A stretch of 64,000 nucleotides of DNA from Porticoccus hydrocarbonoclasticus MCTG13d (GTDB lineage: Bacteria > Pseudomonadota > Gammaproteobacteria > Pseudomonadales > Porticoccaceae): positions 248,001-312,000 of the forward strand of contig NZ_JQMM01000001.1 in NCBI RefSeq assembly GCF_000744735.1, given 5' to 3'. A model generated the notes under the pieces. That model was not told the DNA's origin, made no database searches, and saw only the letters and a program-made list of their open reading frames with translations. Positions 18,432 through 28,304 of the stretch are shown here, piece by piece. Within the stretch, counting starts at the first letter, position 1. Each line of letters starts with the position of its first letter. A program made the position numbers and the translations under genes.

Positions 18432-19610
18432 ATGAATAATCGAATGAAAGAAGCGGCGGACAGCGTATTGACGAATACGGTCGCAGAGTCCGGTGGGGCA
18501 CCGGGCGTTGTAGCCATGGTCACCGACAAAAGGGCCAATTTCTACGAAGGGACTGCCGGGGTGAGAGAAATGGGCAAAACAAAGCCTATTGCCACCGATT
18601 CCGTGTTCGCCATTTTTTCCTGCACCAAGGCCCTGACCGGCACTACCTTGATGCAGCTGGTCGAAGAAGGTTTAGTAAGTCTGGATGATCCCGCCAGGGA
18701 CTATGTACCCGACATTGCAGAGATTCAGGTACTCGACGGTTTTGACAGCAACGGCCAGCCGAAGCTGAGGGCACCGAAATCAGATATCACGATCAATCAA
18801 CTGATGCTGCATACCGCCGGTTTTGGTTATGAGTTCTTTAGCCACGATGACCTGGCATTCCGCACAGCAAGGGAAACAGCTTCAGTGGTATCCAGCACCT
18901 ATGACGGCATCAAATCCGTACTGCTGCACGACCCGGGAGAATGCTGGATGTATGGTGTCAACCTCGATTGGGTGGGCAAGATTGTCGAAGCAGTGCGAGG
19001 CAAACGCCTGGGCGAAGTCATGCAGGAACGCATCTTTAACCCATTGGGCATGACAGACAGCGCCTTCACCCTGACCCCCGCCATGCGATCACGACTGGCC
19101 AGCCTGCACACCCGCGCCGAAGATGGCCAGCTGGCACCCTGGGATCTGGTTCTCCCGCAACCACCGGAAATGGATATGGGTGGGCACGGGTTGTACGGCA
19201 CCGTACCGGATTACATGAAATTTATCCGGATGATACTGAATGATGGCGCGGGGCCAGATGGCCGTGTACTGAACAAAGAAACCGTAGAAAAGATGTCCAG
19301 AAATGGGCTGGTGGGTTTACAGAGTGGCGGCTGGACAACCTCGATGCCGGCGCTTTCCAACAGTGGCGAGTTCTTTCCGGGGCTGAAAAAATCCTGGGGT
19401 TATACCTTCCAGATCAACGATGAACCAACGCCCTCTGGCCGGCCCGCCGGGCAAATAATGTGGGCGGGACTGGCGAATCTGTTCTACTGGATTGACCGAC
19501 AGAATGGGATCGGGGGCATGTGGGCCTCACAAATATTACCGTTTAAGGATATCTCTTCCTACCCCGGTTTTGTTGACTTCGAATCATCTATTTACCGTTA
19601 CCTGAAATAA
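18432..19610 (+). CDS. Serine hydrolase of the beta-lactamase family (esterase/class C-like fold)
   Basis: 392 residues. The active-site Ser63 and Lys66 lie in FSCTKAL (SxxK), the Tyr174 motif is YGVN (YxN), and a late HGLYGT segment takes the place of KTG. This is the pattern of EstB-type carboxylesterases and related beta-lactamase-fold hydrolases, which rarely hydrolyse beta-lactams. No signal peptide is seen, so the protein is probably cytoplasmic, unlike true class C beta-lactamases. AAGGA lies before the ATG at 18432. A bidirectional terminator separates it from rhlE. Substrate unknown. Confidence 0.88.
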   Translation: MNNRMKEAADSVLTNTVAESGGAPGVVAMVTDKRANFYEGTAGVREMGKTKPIATDSVFAIFSCTKALTGTTLMQLVEEGLVSLDDPARDYVPDIAEIQVLDGFDSNGQPKLRAPKSDITINQLMLHTAGFGYEFFSHDDLAFRTARETASVVSSTYDGIKSVLLHDPGECWMYGVNLDWVGKIVEAVRGKRLGEVMQERIFNPLGMTDSAFTLTPAMRSRLASLHTRAEDGQLAPWDLVLPQPPEMDMGGHGLYGTVPDYMKFIRMILNDGAGPDGRVLNKETVEKMSRNGLVGLQSGGWTTSMPALSNSGEFFPGLKKSWGYTFQINDEPTPSGRPAGQIMWAGLANLFYWIDRQNGIGGMWASQILPFKDISSYPGFVDFESSIYRYLK

Positions 19611-19613
19611 AAA

Positions 19614-19642
19614 AACCGCACCCGAGAATCTCGGGTGCGGTT
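19614..19642. terminator. Bidirectional intrinsic terminator between the hydrolase gene and rhlE
   Basis: AACCGCACCCGAG (19614-19626) pairs with CTCGGGTGCGGTT (19630-19642) around a 3-base loop. On the minus strand the stem is followed by a long T run, so it is a strong terminator for rhlE; on the plus strand the T-tract is weak. Confidence 0.88.
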
Positions 19643-19658
19643 CTGTTGACCTGCTTGT

Positions 19659-21014
19659 CTAGCGTGAGGCAGCGCGTCTCGGTCGCGGCGCACCCTGGGT
19701 GGGTTTTGCCCCAGCCGATCTGCGACGATCACCTGTGGCGTTGCCACCATTGCGACTGCCAGTGCTGCGGGCATGTTGGGGCTTGCTGCCCGGTCGACGG
19801 GCGCCTGCTGAAGCGCCGGGACGACCACCACCGCCACTGCGGCGACCATTCTGGATAGGCTCCGGACGAATGGAGAGATCCGGCTCAAAACCTTTGATAT
19901 TTCCCCTGGGAACCTCGCGTTTAAGCACTCGCTCAATATCGCGCAACAACTTGTGCTCGTCCACACATACCAGCGAAACAGCCTCGCCCTCATTACCGGC
20001 GCGACCGGTACGACCGATACGATGCACATAATCCTCCGGCACATTGGGTAATTCGAAATTCACCACGTGCGGCAACTGATCAATATCCAGTCCTCGGGCG
20101 GCAATATCCGTCGCCACCAGCACCCGTACCGAGCCTTTTTTGAAATCCGCCAGGGCTTTCGTCCGGGCACCCTGGCTTTTGTTGCCGTGAATCGCTGCCG
20201 CCCGCAAGCCATCCTCAGTCAACTGATCAGCGAGCCGGTTGGCACCGTGTTTGGTTCGGGTAAAGACCAGCACCTGCTGCCAGTTGCCGTCACCAATCAG
20301 GTAAGACAGCAGCTCGCGTTTACGGCCCTTGTCCACCAGATGAACGGTCTGGGCCACCTGTTCAGAAGCCGTATTGCGGCGAGCCACCTCGATCAGCACG
20401 GGCGCATTGAGCAAACCGTCAGCCAGGCGTTTAATCTCATCGGAAAAAGTAGCGGAAAACAACAGATTCTGACGCTGCTTTGGCAACAGGGCCAAAACCT
20501 TGCGGATATCATGGATAAAACCCATGTCGAGCATGCGATCTGCTTCGTCCAGCACCAGAATTTCCACCTGTGACAGATCGAGAGTGCGCTGATTCACGTG
20601 ATCCAGTAACCGGCCCGGGGTGGCAATCAGAATATCCACACCCCTGCGCAACATTGAAATCTGTGGGTTGATATTGACTCCACCAAAAATCACACCGGAT
20701 TTCAGCGGCAGATGCTTACCGTAGGTGACAACACTCTCCGCTACCTGCGCAGCCAACTCCCGGGTGGGGGTTAACACCAGAGCGCGAACGGGGCGACGGT
20801 TGTTATCAGTGGGTTTATTACTGCTGAGGCGATGCAGCAGTGGCAGGGTAAAGCCGGCCGTTTTGCCGGTGCCGGTTTGAGCGCCCGCCAGGACATCAAG
20901 ACCCTGGAGAATAATAGGGATGGCTTTCGCCTGAATGGGGGTGGGGTTGCTGTAGCCCTGATCAGACACAGCACGAAGCAATTCGGCCGAAAGGCCGAGG
21001 TCATTAAATGACAT
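19659..21014 (-). CDS. rhlE: DEAD-box ATP-dependent RNA helicase RhlE
   Basis: 451 residues. Helicase motifs in order: Q-motif region [14 protein letters not shown], motif I AQTGTGKT, Ia [42 protein letters not shown] and [13 protein letters not shown] basic low-complexity tail rich in Arg, Gly and Ala follows from about residue 375 and should bind RNA, as in RhlE proteins. It remodels rRNA during ribosome assembly and helps cold-stress RNA turnover. It is transcribed alone, with a terminator directly downstream. Confidence 0.95.
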   Translation of the reverse strand: MSFNDLGLSAELLRAVSDQGYSNPTPIQAKAIPIILQGLDVLAGAQTGTGKTAGFTLPLLHRLSSNKPTDNNRRPVRALVLTPTRELAAQVAESVVTYGKHLPLKSGVIFGGVNINPQISMLRRGVDILIATPGRLLDHVNQRTLDLSQVEILVLDEADRMLDMGFIHDIRKVLALLPKQRQNLLFSATFSDEIKRLADGLLNAPVLIEVARRNTASEQVAQTVHLVDKGRKRELLSYLIGDGNWQQVLVFTRTKHGANRLADQLTEDGLRAAAIHGNKSQGARTKALADFKKGSVRVLVATDIAARGLDIDQLPHVVNFELPNVPEDYVHRIGRTGRAGNEGEAVSLVCVDEHKLLRDIERVLKREVPRGNIKGFEPDLSIRPEPIQNGRRSGGGGRPGASAGARRPGSKPQHARSTGSRNGGNATGDRRRSAGAKPTQGAPRPRRAASR

Positions 21015-21265
21015 ATAGATTTTAACTCCGGAACCGGCCTAGCCATGCATAGAGCACAGTAACGGTCTTAGGCTGGCAACAATTAATTAAGGGGGGTGTC
21101 AGGGAAAAACCGAAAGGAAAGTACCGAGGACACAACAGGTACCGACCGATGGATACCATGCGGGGGGCACTATAACAGCACCCCCCAGACAAGTCGATCA
21201 ACTTATTTAAATAATCGTTCTTACAGCGCGATTATCCTCTCGACAGGACAGACCGCACCGGCGGC

Positions 21266-22009
21266 TCAGTTTTTGTCCAGCAGGCCCTTGAAGCCGCCCA
21301 GTTTGTCCTCTACCTGTTTCTTGATCTGATCACCCGCTTCTTTAAGTGCGCCGGAATTGGCTGCCGCATTGGCGGCGTTTTTATTGATCGCCACCATCAC
21401 CTGGCTAACGACCTCTGCAGCGGTGGCACCGTTGGACCTTTCACCAATACCGGTCAGCTGTATGTCCGGCAAGGTCAACTCAATGGGTTTTATGTCCAAC
21501 AACTGGTTCACATAGCGCATTTTTGCACCGGTTATCTTCAGATCGCGGATAATAAGTTTTTTGGCTGCGCCCTCACCGGATTCATCAGCAGAAGAGGTCG
21601 AATCACTTCCACCAGCAGCATTGCTGACATTTTTCTGTAGTTGACTGAGGTTCGTGCCACCCTTCCCCGACTCGTAAGTAATTTCAGGGGCAACAATACG
21701 GATGCTGTTGATAACAACGGTATCGGTGGTGATGGACCCCGGTTCAATAGAGAGGAATATTTCCCCCAGAGAAAATGCATCAGCGCTGCTAAAGCCAGCG
21801 GGATTGCCCACCACCAGCCCCTGCAGGCTTCCCTCACCAGTTTTCAGGGAAAGGTCGACATCTGCCAGCGTGACATCGGACTGGGTCAGCCTCGGGCCGA
21901 CAGTTTCAACCGCCATTTTGATACCGCGATCAAGATTCAGCACCCCGATCACCAATAAAACGATCAGTACTACCACCAGACCAGCTACAATCTTCAACAG
22001 AGTTTTCAT
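21266..22009 (-). CDS. AsmA-like membrane-anchored periplasmic protein
   Basis: 247 residues. A single N-terminal membrane anchor (residues 4-25, LLKIVAGLVVVLIVLLVIGVL) is followed by a periplasmic domain with the short beta-repeat pattern of AsmA/TamB relatives: VTLADVDLSLKTGEGSLQGLVVGNPAGF, then FLSIEPGSI and KLIIRDLKITGAKM. Members of the group are linked to outer-membrane assembly and lipid movement, but this short version is uncharacterised. A Ser/Gly-rich linker lies near residue 135 and an amphipathic helix at the C-terminus. It is divergent from cysZ and seems monocistronic. Confidence 0.7.
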   Translation of the reverse strand: MKTLLKIVAGLVVVLIVLLVIGVLNLDRGIKMAVETVGPRLTQSDVTLADVDLSLKTGEGSLQGLVVGNPAGFSSADAFSLGEIFLSIEPGSITTDTVVINSIRIVAPEITYESGKGGTNLSQLQKNVSNAAGGSDSTSSADESGEGAAKKLIIRDLKITGAKMRYVNQLLDIKPIELTLPDIQLTGIGERSNGATAAEVVSQVMVAINKNAANAAANSGALKEAGDQIKKQVEDKLGGFKGLLDKN

Positions 22010-22121
22010 TATTTTTTTCCTTTGACCAGGGGCCTACTCGCGTCTTTTAAAAATAAACGTGCTCGGTTTAAATTAAAAGTGTACAGCAATCTGATCGAAT
22101 GCCAAAAATCCGGAAACCCTT

Positions 22122-22916
22122 ATGACAAAAGCTCCCAGAATCGGCCCGACCTATCTGCTTCAGGGCATGCGACTACTCCACCACCGGCAACTGCGCTGGC
22201 TTGTGTTATGGCCGCTGTTGATCAATGCTTTTCTGTTTGTCGGTCTCACCTGGCTGGCGATTGATCAGTTCGGGCAATTACTGACCTGGCTGACCAGTAA
22301 AATTCCAGCCTGGCTGGAATTTATTACCTGGATCTTCTGGATACTGTTCGGTGGATTCTTATTGCTGGTATACGGCTACACGTTCGCCATTCTCGGGAAT
22401 CTGCTGGCCTCACCATTTTACGGGCCACTGTCGGAACGGGCGGAGCAGGTGATCACCGGCCATATTCAGTCAACACCGACCTCAATGAAGCAGCTACTGG
22501 CAATGGCGGGCAGTGCCATGAAGCGGGAACTGTTCAAAATGGGGTATTTTCTGCCGAGAATTGTCGGCATCTTTGTGCTGACACTAACCTTGTCATTTAT
22601 CCCGGTACTGAATCTGGTGGGGCCGGCAATTGCTTTTCTGTGGGGGGGCTGGTCGCTGGCATTGCAATACCTGGACTATCCTTCGGACAATCATGGACAG
22701 TCCTTTGATGAGCTGCGCCAGGTGCTGAAAAAACAGCGCCTGCAATCACTGAGTTTTGGTGGCACGGTGCTGATTGCCACCACCGTACCGCTGTTGAATC
22801 TTTTTATCATGCCCGCCTCAGTGATCGGCGCCACCAGCTTCTGGCTGGACCACCTGGCCAGCGACCCGCAACGGCTGGGGCACAGCGATAAAAACGGCTC
22901 AATCTTGACCGAGTAA
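22122..22916 (+). CDS. cysZ: Sulfate transporter CysZ (EI24 domain membrane protein)
   Basis: 264 residues with four to six membrane segments. The EI24/CysZ features are visible: [24 protein letters not shown] at the start, [16 protein letters not shown] in the central loop, and [24 protein letters not shown] before the last helices. CysZ carries sulfate across the inner membrane for cysteine synthesis. The ORF runs 18 bp into the 3' end of rhlB on the other strand, so the two genes converge with overlapping stops. No other sulfur genes are nearby. Confidence 0.93.
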   Translation: MTKAPRIGPTYLLQGMRLLHHRQLRWLVLWPLLINAFLFVGLTWLAIDQFGQLLTWLTSKIPAWLEFITWIFWILFGGFLLLVYGYTFAILGNLLASPFYGPLSERAEQVITGHIQSTPTSMKQLLAMAGSAMKRELFKMGYFLPRIVGIFVLTLTLSFIPVLNLVGPAIAFLWGGWSLALQYLDYPSDNHGQSFDELRQVLKKQRLQSLSFGGTVLIATTVPLLNLFIMPASVIGATSFWLDHLASDPQRLGHSDKNGSILTE

Positions 22917-24206
22917 TTCGGGGCCCGGCTGTTCACAGTGCAGCTCTCTACCCAGCAACTTCTGAATAGGTTCCAGCAAAAAGGCATCATCCTCACAGGC
23001 AAAGCTGATGGAGGTTCCGAATTTTCCGGCGCGACCGGTACGGCCGATCCGGTGCACATAATCCTCAGGTTCTTCCGGCAGAGTAAAATTGATGACGTGG
23101 CTGACACCGTCGATGTGAATACCGCGGCCCGCCACGTCCGTGGCAACCAGCACCTTGAGCTCACCGGACTTGAAGTCGTCCAGGGTTTTCACCCGCTTTC
23201 CCTGTGGCACATCGCCCGACAGCAGGCCGACACTAAAGCCTTTCGCTCTCAGTTTTTCCTGTAACCGCCGGCACTGGTCACGACGGTTGGCAAAGACGAT
23301 CACGCTTTCCACCGCTTCCTGTTGCATGATGCCGTCCAGGAGGCGAAATTTTTCTTTTGCCGAAACAATAAAGACTTTTTGATCAACACTGTCAGTCGCC
23401 ACATTCTCCGGCTCAATCTCGATACTCACCGGACTCACTGTCCACTGCTCGGCGAGATTCAGCACCTCCGGGGTAAAAGTGGCAGAGAAGAATAACGTCT
23501 GCCGGTTTTCACGGGGAGGCGTAAGTCTGACGATACGGCGCACCTGGGGAATAAAGCCCATGTCCAGCATGCGGTCAGCTTCATCGAGCACCAGTACTTC
23601 AACCCTGTCCAGATAGACATCACGGCTTCCTGCAAAGTCCAGCAGACGTCCCGGCGTAGCCACAAGGATGTCGCAAACATTCTCAAGTAAATGACGCTTT
23701 TGCTTGTCGTAATCCATACCGCCCACCAGGGTATGCACATGCAGGTCCGTGTATTTGCAGAGATCCTTGGCATCCTGTGCGATCTGCATGACCAGCTCGC
23801 GGGTAGGGGCAATAATCAGCGAGCGGGCTTCACCGGCAAAACGCTCATCATCGATCGAGTGATTCAGCAATTCGGTAATAATAGTCACCAGAAAAGCGGC
23901 TGTTTTACCGGTACCGGTCTGGGCTTTACCCACTACATCGTGGGCCCTGAGGGTAAACGGCAACGAGCGGGCCTGAATCGGTGAGCAGTATCGAAAACCC
24001 AGGTCAGCGATGCCATGCATCAGCGTTTCCGGTAAATCCAGATCGTGGAAACGCAGTTTTCCCTTTTCCTCTGGCACCTGGAAGTCCGACAGTGTCCATG
24101 CGTTATCCCTAGCCCTGGCGGGGGTTTTGCCACCGCGGCGGCGACTGCGGCGGGCAGGTCGTTTGGGGTGAGTCTCAGGCGATTGTGAAGTGGTTTGTTC
24201 AGTCAT
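22899..24206 (-). CDS. rhlB: ATP-dependent RNA helicase RhlB
   Basis: 435 residues. A basic N-terminal extension ([19 protein letters not shown]) precedes the helicase core with [54 protein letters not shown] and [10 protein letters not shown]. The order [32 protein letters not shown] is typical of RhlB, the degradosome helicase that feeds structured RNA to PNPase with RNase E. It converges with cysZ and overlaps its 3' end by 18 bp. Confidence 0.93.
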   Translation of the reverse strand: MTEQTTSQSPETHPKRPARRSRRRGGKTPARARDNAWTLSDFQVPEEKGKLRFHDLDLPETLMHGIADLGFRYCSPIQARSLPFTLRAHDVVGKAQTGTGKTAAFLVTIITELLNHSIDDERFAGEARSLIIAPTRELVMQIAQDAKDLCKYTDLHVHTLVGGMDYDKQKRHLLENVCDILVATPGRLLDFAGSRDVYLDRVEVLVLDEADRMLDMGFIPQVRRIVRLTPPRENRQTLFFSATFTPEVLNLAEQWTVSPVSIEIEPENVATDSVDQKVFIVSAKEKFRLLDGIMQQEAVESVIVFANRRDQCRRLQEKLRAKGFSVGLLSGDVPQGKRVKTLDDFKSGELKVLVATDVAGRGIHIDGVSHVINFTLPEEPEDYVHRIGRTGRAGKFGTSISFACEDDAFLLEPIQKLLGRELHCEQPGPELLGQD

Positions 24207-24358
24207 AGTATGCCAACAGGGGGAATGTCCGGGTTAACCCGGTCTTGAAAAGGCGGGGATTATAGCACGGGATAAAATACCTGCATTCAGCACCACCGAA
24301 AACAGCGGCTGCCACCATTCCACCTTACCTGTTTGTCAGGCAACGGCAACAGGGGTTC

Positions 24359-25453
24359 TTACTCCAACAACTTTACCGGCACCCGTCTAGGCCCCCAATG
24401 GCCTGGCTCCGCTTCAAATACACCCGGTAACGGGAAGTTGCAGACGTGGCAGCGCCCCCCCGCCGTTACGCCCCAAAAACCCAATTGGTACCAGTCTCTC
24501 TCAATCACGACCTCATGACAGTTTGGGCAGAATGTACTGCCACCTGCAGGATCGTGGACATTACCGGTGTAGGCAAAGTGAATGCCGTTGGTCAGTGCAA
24601 TCTGTCGTGCACGGGTTAGGGTTTTCGGCGGGGTGGCCGGCGTATCCCGCATTTTCCAGTCAGGGTGAAACGCCGTGAAGTGCATCGGCACATCCGGTCC
24701 CAGCTCACTGACTACCCAACGGGTCATGGCGTCAAGCTCCTCATCGGAATCATTTTCCCCGGGAATCAACAAAGTAGTCAGCTCCAGCCAGACATTTGTT
24801 TCGTGGGCGACATACCGAAGGGTCTCAAGAATATTCTGCAACTCCCCTCCACATATTTTCCGATAAAAGACATCAGTAAAGCCTTTCAAATCGATGTTGG
24901 CGGCATCCATATACTGGAAAAACTCGCGGCGCGGTGCATCCTGAATATAGCCGGCACTGACAGCCACCGCTTTTACCCCCAACTCCCGACAGGCTTTAGC
25001 GACATCCACGGCATACTCCAGAAAAATAACCGGGTCGTTGTAAGTAAAGGCAACGCTACGGCAACCCAGCTCCAGGGCGGTTTCCGCCAGCTTCACCGGC
25101 ATCGCCGAATCCGCCAGCGTATCCATTTCGCGGGATTTACTCATATCCCAGTTCTGGCAGAATTTGCAGGCAAGATTGCAGCCTGCCGTACCAAAAGACA
25201 GCACCGAACTGCCTGGCAAAAAATGGTTGAGCGGTTTTTTCTCGATAGGGTCGACGCAAAAGCCGCTCGACCGACCGTAACTGTAGAGGACAATTTCATC
25301 GCCCTCCCGACCCCGGACATAACAAAGCCCTCGCTGTCCTTCGTGCAGCTTGCATTCACGGGGGCAGACATCGCATTGCAACCGCCCATCCGCAAGCGTA
25401 TGCCAATAGAGAGTAGGATGGGCTACTGGTGGCAGCTGGTTGTTTGTTTTCAT
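24359..25453 (-). CDS. amrS: AmmeMemoRadiSam system radical SAM enzyme
   Basis: 364 residues. The radical SAM cluster motif is CNLACKFC. An upstream CDVCPRECKLHEGQRGLCYVRG and a late FCPNCHEVVIERDW supply extra Cys pairs for further iron-sulfur or zinc sites, as in PflA-related activating enzymes. This is the RadiSam member of the widespread AmmeMemoRadiSam triad; its biochemical role is still unknown. The frame extends to a GTG at 25489, but the ATG at 25453 is the more natural start. It is divergent from the Memo and AMMECR1 genes, with only 83 bp between the starts, so the trio shares one control region. Confidence 0.93.
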   Translation of the reverse strand: MKTNNQLPPVAHPTLYWHTLADGRLQCDVCPRECKLHEGQRGLCYVRGREGDEIVLYSYGRSSGFCVDPIEKKPLNHFLPGSSVLSFGTAGCNLACKFCQNWDMSKSREMDTLADSAMPVKLAETALELGCRSVAFTYNDPVIFLEYAVDVAKACRELGVKAVAVSAGYIQDAPRREFFQYMDAANIDLKGFTDVFYRKICGGELQNILETLRYVAHETNVWLELTTLLIPGENDSDEELDAMTRWVVSELGPDVPMHFTAFHPDWKMRDTPATPPKTLTRARQIALTNGIHFAYTGNVHDPAGGSTFCPNCHEVVIERDWYQLGFWGVTAGGRCHVCNFPLPGVFEAEPGHWGPRRVPVKLLE

Positions 25454-25536
25454 GGTTGAGGGCAACCTCTTCACTTTCAAAATACTCACAAAAGCACACT
25501 ATAGTTATAGAACAAGCAGGCGCGTTGGGAGATATC

Positions 25537-26340
25537 ATGATCGCAATCAGAACAGCGGCTGTAGCAGGTACATTTTACCCGGCCGACCCAGCTGCATTGC
25601 AGCATGAAGTGGATGAGTTGCTGGCCGGGGCATCCTGTGACATTGACGCCTCGCCCAATACATGCAGACCAAAGGCACTGATTGTTCCTCATGCAGGCTA
25701 TCGTTTTTCGGGACCGACTGCCGCCACAGCCTACCGCTGTTTGTCACCGGTGAGCCGGGATATTTCCCGGGTAATAGTCATCGGCCCCTGCCACCGCATA
25801 CCCCTCCGGGGCATGGCTGCCCCCTCTGCGGCCCGCTTTCAGACCCCTCTCGGTGATGTGCCGGTGGACCGGCAAAGCATTGACAAGCTGGTAAGACAAG
25901 CACTGGTAACAGTGAATGATGACGCCCACCAGTTCGAGCACAGCATCGAAGTTCAGCTGCCCTTTTTGCAGCGTGTCCTGCATGAATTTACCGTGCTTCC
26001 ACTGGTTGTCGGGAATACACCACGGGAGCATGTCACCGATGTATTAAGGCGGTTGTGGGGAAGCGGGGAGACGTTGATTGTAATCAGCACAGACCTGAGC
26101 CACTATCATCACTACCAGGACGCGCAACGGCTGGATAAACTCACATCCACCATGATTGAAGGGTTTGACAGCCATCTCACCAGTGAACAGGCCTGTGGTA
26201 GCAGAGCAGTCAACGGTCTGCTGAAACTGGCTGAGGAAGCGCATTTGAAACTGCACACACTGGATGTCCGGAACTCCGGGGACACCACCGCCGGAGATAA
26301 AGATCGCGTAGTAGGATACGGGGCCTATGTCATTTATTGA
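25537..26340 (+). CDS. amrB: AmmeMemoRadiSam system protein B (Memo family)
   Basis: 267 residues. The Memo fold, related to non-haem iron dioxygenases, shows the start AAVAGTFYPADPAALQ, the metal-site motifs VPHAGYRFSGPTAATAY and STDLSHYHHYQDAQRLD, and the closing VVGYGAYVI. The ATG at 25537 has GGGAG in front and starts at the conserved position; the longer frame upstream overlaps the divergent gene. It overlaps the next gene by 14 bp, so the two are translationally coupled. Confidence 0.94.
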   Translation: MIAIRTAAVAGTFYPADPAALQHEVDELLAGASCDIDASPNTCRPKALIVPHAGYRFSGPTAATAYRCLSPVSRDISRVIVIGPCHRIPLRGMAAPSAARFQTPLGDVPVDRQSIDKLVRQALVTVNDDAHQFEHSIEVQLPFLQRVLHEFTVLPLVVGNTPREHVTDVLRRLWGSGETLIVISTDLSHYHHYQDAQRLDKLTSTMIEGFDSHLTSEQACGSRAVNGLLKLAEEAHLKLHTLDVRNSGDTTAGDKDRVVGYGAYVIY

Positions 26341-26896
26341 GCTCAGCGAAGACGACCGGCAGATACTACTGACACTCGCCAGAGAAAGCATCCGCGTCCG
26401 GCTGCTGTTTGACCGGGACCTGCAAATTGATGAGACCGTATTCAGTCATGCCCTGCAACAACCGGCTTGCAGTTTTGTCACGCTAAAGATCAAGCAGACA
26501 TTGCGCGGCTGTATCGGCTCGACAGAAGCATCGAGACCACTGGTCGTCGATGTTGTACATCATGCCGCCTCGGCAGCACTGGATGACCCCCGTTTCCCAC
26601 CACTGTCGCTGCAGGAGGAAGCACTTGTTTCGATTGAAATTTCCGTTCTCACCGAGGCCACGCCGCTGCTGTTCTCCAGTGAGGATGAACTGCTGGCTCA
26701 GCTCGAGCCCGGCATAGATGGTCTGACTATAGAGTCCGGCGCCCAGCGTGCGACGTTTTTACCCAGTGTCTGGACCACCCTCCCCGACAAACAGCAGTTT
26801 CTGGACCATCTCAAAAGCAAGGCTGGCCTGGAACCAGAGCTGTCCGCCGAGAAACTCAAGGCATGGCACTATCAAACGGTGTGTTTTCGGGAATAG
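26327..26896 (+). CDS. amrA: AmmeMemoRadiSam system protein A (AMMECR1 family)
   Basis: 189 residues of the AMMECR1 fold: CSFVTLKIKQTLRGCIGSTEASRPL with the invariant LRGCIGS motif, then DPRFPPLSLQEEALVSIEISVL, and QRATFLPSVW near the end. The function in bacteria is unknown; family members co-occur with Memo and a radical SAM enzyme across bacteria and archaea. It starts inside the end of amrB (14-bp overlap). Domain intact, no unusual changes. Confidence 0.94.
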   Translation: MSFIELSEDDRQILLTLARESIRVRLLFDRDLQIDETVFSHALQQPACSFVTLKIKQTLRGCIGSTEASRPLVVDVVHHAASAALDDPRFPPLSLQEEALVSIEISVLTEATPLLFSSEDELLAQLEPGIDGLTIESGAQRATFLPSVWTTLPDKQQFLDHLKSKAGLEPELSAEKLKAWHYQTVCFRE

Positions 26897-26965
26897 CGGT
26901 TTTTAACTGATGAGACATGGAGTACCCTTGCGGCAGTTCAATCTACGGCCCCAGAGGCAGCCATC

Positions 26966-27457
26966 ATGACCAAAGACCAGATTCGAAGCATGCGCAACGC
27001 CATGGGTAACTTTGCCACCGGCATCACGGTGATGACCACAGTGGACTCAGAGGGAACCGCCAGGGGAATGACAGCCAACAGCTTCTCCTCTGTATCGCTC
27101 GAGCCAGCGCTGGTGTCCTGGTGTGTGGGCAGTGAATCGCGGTTGTTTGGCCTGTTTCAGGAGCAGGACTATTTCGCTGTCAACATACTGCACAGCGGTC
27201 AGGCCGACCTGTCACAGCTATTTGCCGGTACCGATGACAACAAATTTGCCAGTGTTCACTGGCATCCCGGACTGCATGGATTGCCTCTGCTGGATGACTG
27301 CCTCTGCCACTTCCAGTGCCAAATAGAGCACCGCTATCCCGGTGGCGATCATGTCATTCTGGTGGGTCGGGTACTCGAATTCAGTAACGCCCCCATGGAT
27401 CCGCTGATTTTCCACAGCGGTCAGTATCGGCAGCTTAAAGGTAGCGAAGAGCGCTGA
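26966..27457 (+). CDS. Flavin reductase family protein (FMN-binding split barrel)
   Basis: 163 residues. The split-barrel flavin reductase pattern is clear: MRNAMGNFATGITVMTT, then GMTANSFSSVSLEPALVSWCV and YFAVNILHSGQADLSQLFAG, with GDHVILVGRVLEF near the end. Such proteins reduce FMN or FAD with NAD(P)H, often to supply two-component monooxygenases. No partner oxygenase lies nearby, so its client is unknown. It converges with prmC with 6 bp between the genes. Confidence 0.88.
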   Translation: MTKDQIRSMRNAMGNFATGITVMTTVDSEGTARGMTANSFSSVSLEPALVSWCVGSESRLFGLFQEQDYFAVNILHSGQADLSQLFAGTDDNKFASVHWHPGLHGLPLLDDCLCHFQCQIEHRYPGGDHVILVGRVLEFSNAPMDPLIFHSGQYRQLKGSEER

Positions 27458-27463
27458 AACAGG

Positions 27464-28300
27464 TTACGTATTACGGCCAACGGTGACGCGCTCTCGCCCC
27501 GCTAGGTCAGAATGGCTCGTCACCGCCAGAAAGCCAGCCTGTTTCATCAACTGACGAACCATGTCACCCTGCTGCCAACCGTGCTCAAGTAGCAACCAGC
27601 CCCCAGCGTTCAAATGCTCGCCAGCATTCTGGATAATCACCGCCAGATCACCAAATCCACCGTCGGCGGCCACCAGCGCAGAGGCCGGCTCAAAACGAAC
27701 ATCTCCCTGCTGCAAATGCGTATCGGCTTCATCTATATAGGGGGGGTTACTCACCACCAGATCAAAGCGGAAACCGGCAAGAGCTGAAAACCAGTCACTC
27801 TGAAAGACCCGAACATTGCCAAAGCCCAGCTCTCGACGATTATGTTCCGCCAACGCTAACGCGTCCGGGCAAGCATCCACCGCTGATATCTGCCAGAGCG
27901 GACGTTCGCTGGCCAGCGCCAGAGCCACCGCACCGGTACCTGTGCCCAGGTCTGCCACCAAAGCCGCGTCCCCCAGCGGCAACGCCAGTGCCAGCTCCAC
28001 CAATAATTCGGTCTCCGGCCGGGGAATCAGAGTGGCCTCAGAGACCTTCAAAGACAATGACCAGAACTCCCGCCGGCCGGTAAGGTAGGCGATTGGCTCG
28101 CCCTGGACGCGGCGCGCAAACAACGCATCAAATCCGGCAACTTCAGCCGGCAGCAATCGATACTCGGGCCATGAATAAAGGTAGGTTCTCGACTTGCCGA
28201 GCACATGGCAGAGCAGCAGCTCCGTGTCCAGCCGCGGGCTGTCACTGCAGCCCGACAGCTCGCTGCTGCGCGCCAACAAACTGGCAATGTCGGACACCAC
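27464..28300 (-). CDS. prmC: Peptide chain release factor glutamine methyltransferase
   Basis: 278 residues, the usual length. It methylates the Gln of the GGQ loop in release factors RF1 and RF2. SAM motif I is VADLGTGTGAVALALA and the catalytic motif NPPY lies at residues 185-188 (VSNPPYIDEAD). LIPRPETELLVELAL is also diagnostic. It follows prfA by 4 bp in the conserved hemA-prfA-prmC order, so enzyme and substrate are made together. Confidence 0.96.
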   Translation of the reverse strand: MVSDIASLLARSSELSGCSDSPRLDTELLLCHVLGKSRTYLYSWPEYRLLPAEVAGFDALFARRVQGEPIAYLTGRREFWSLSLKVSEATLIPRPETELLVELALALPLGDAALVADLGTGTGAVALALASERPLWQISAVDACPDALALAEHNRRELGFGNVRVFQSDWFSALAGFRFDLVVSNPPYIDEADTHLQQGDVRFEPASALVAADGGFGDLAVIIQNAGEHLNAGGWLLLEHGWQQGDMVRQLMKQAGFLAVTSHSDLAGRERVTVGRNT

Positions 28301-28304
28301 TGGA

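Noticed and set aside
18432-19610. Beta-lactamase-fold gene as an antibiotic-resistance determinant
   Set aside because: It has SxxK and YxN but HGL in place of KTG and no signal peptide, which fits esterase-type relatives better than a true class C beta-lactamase.
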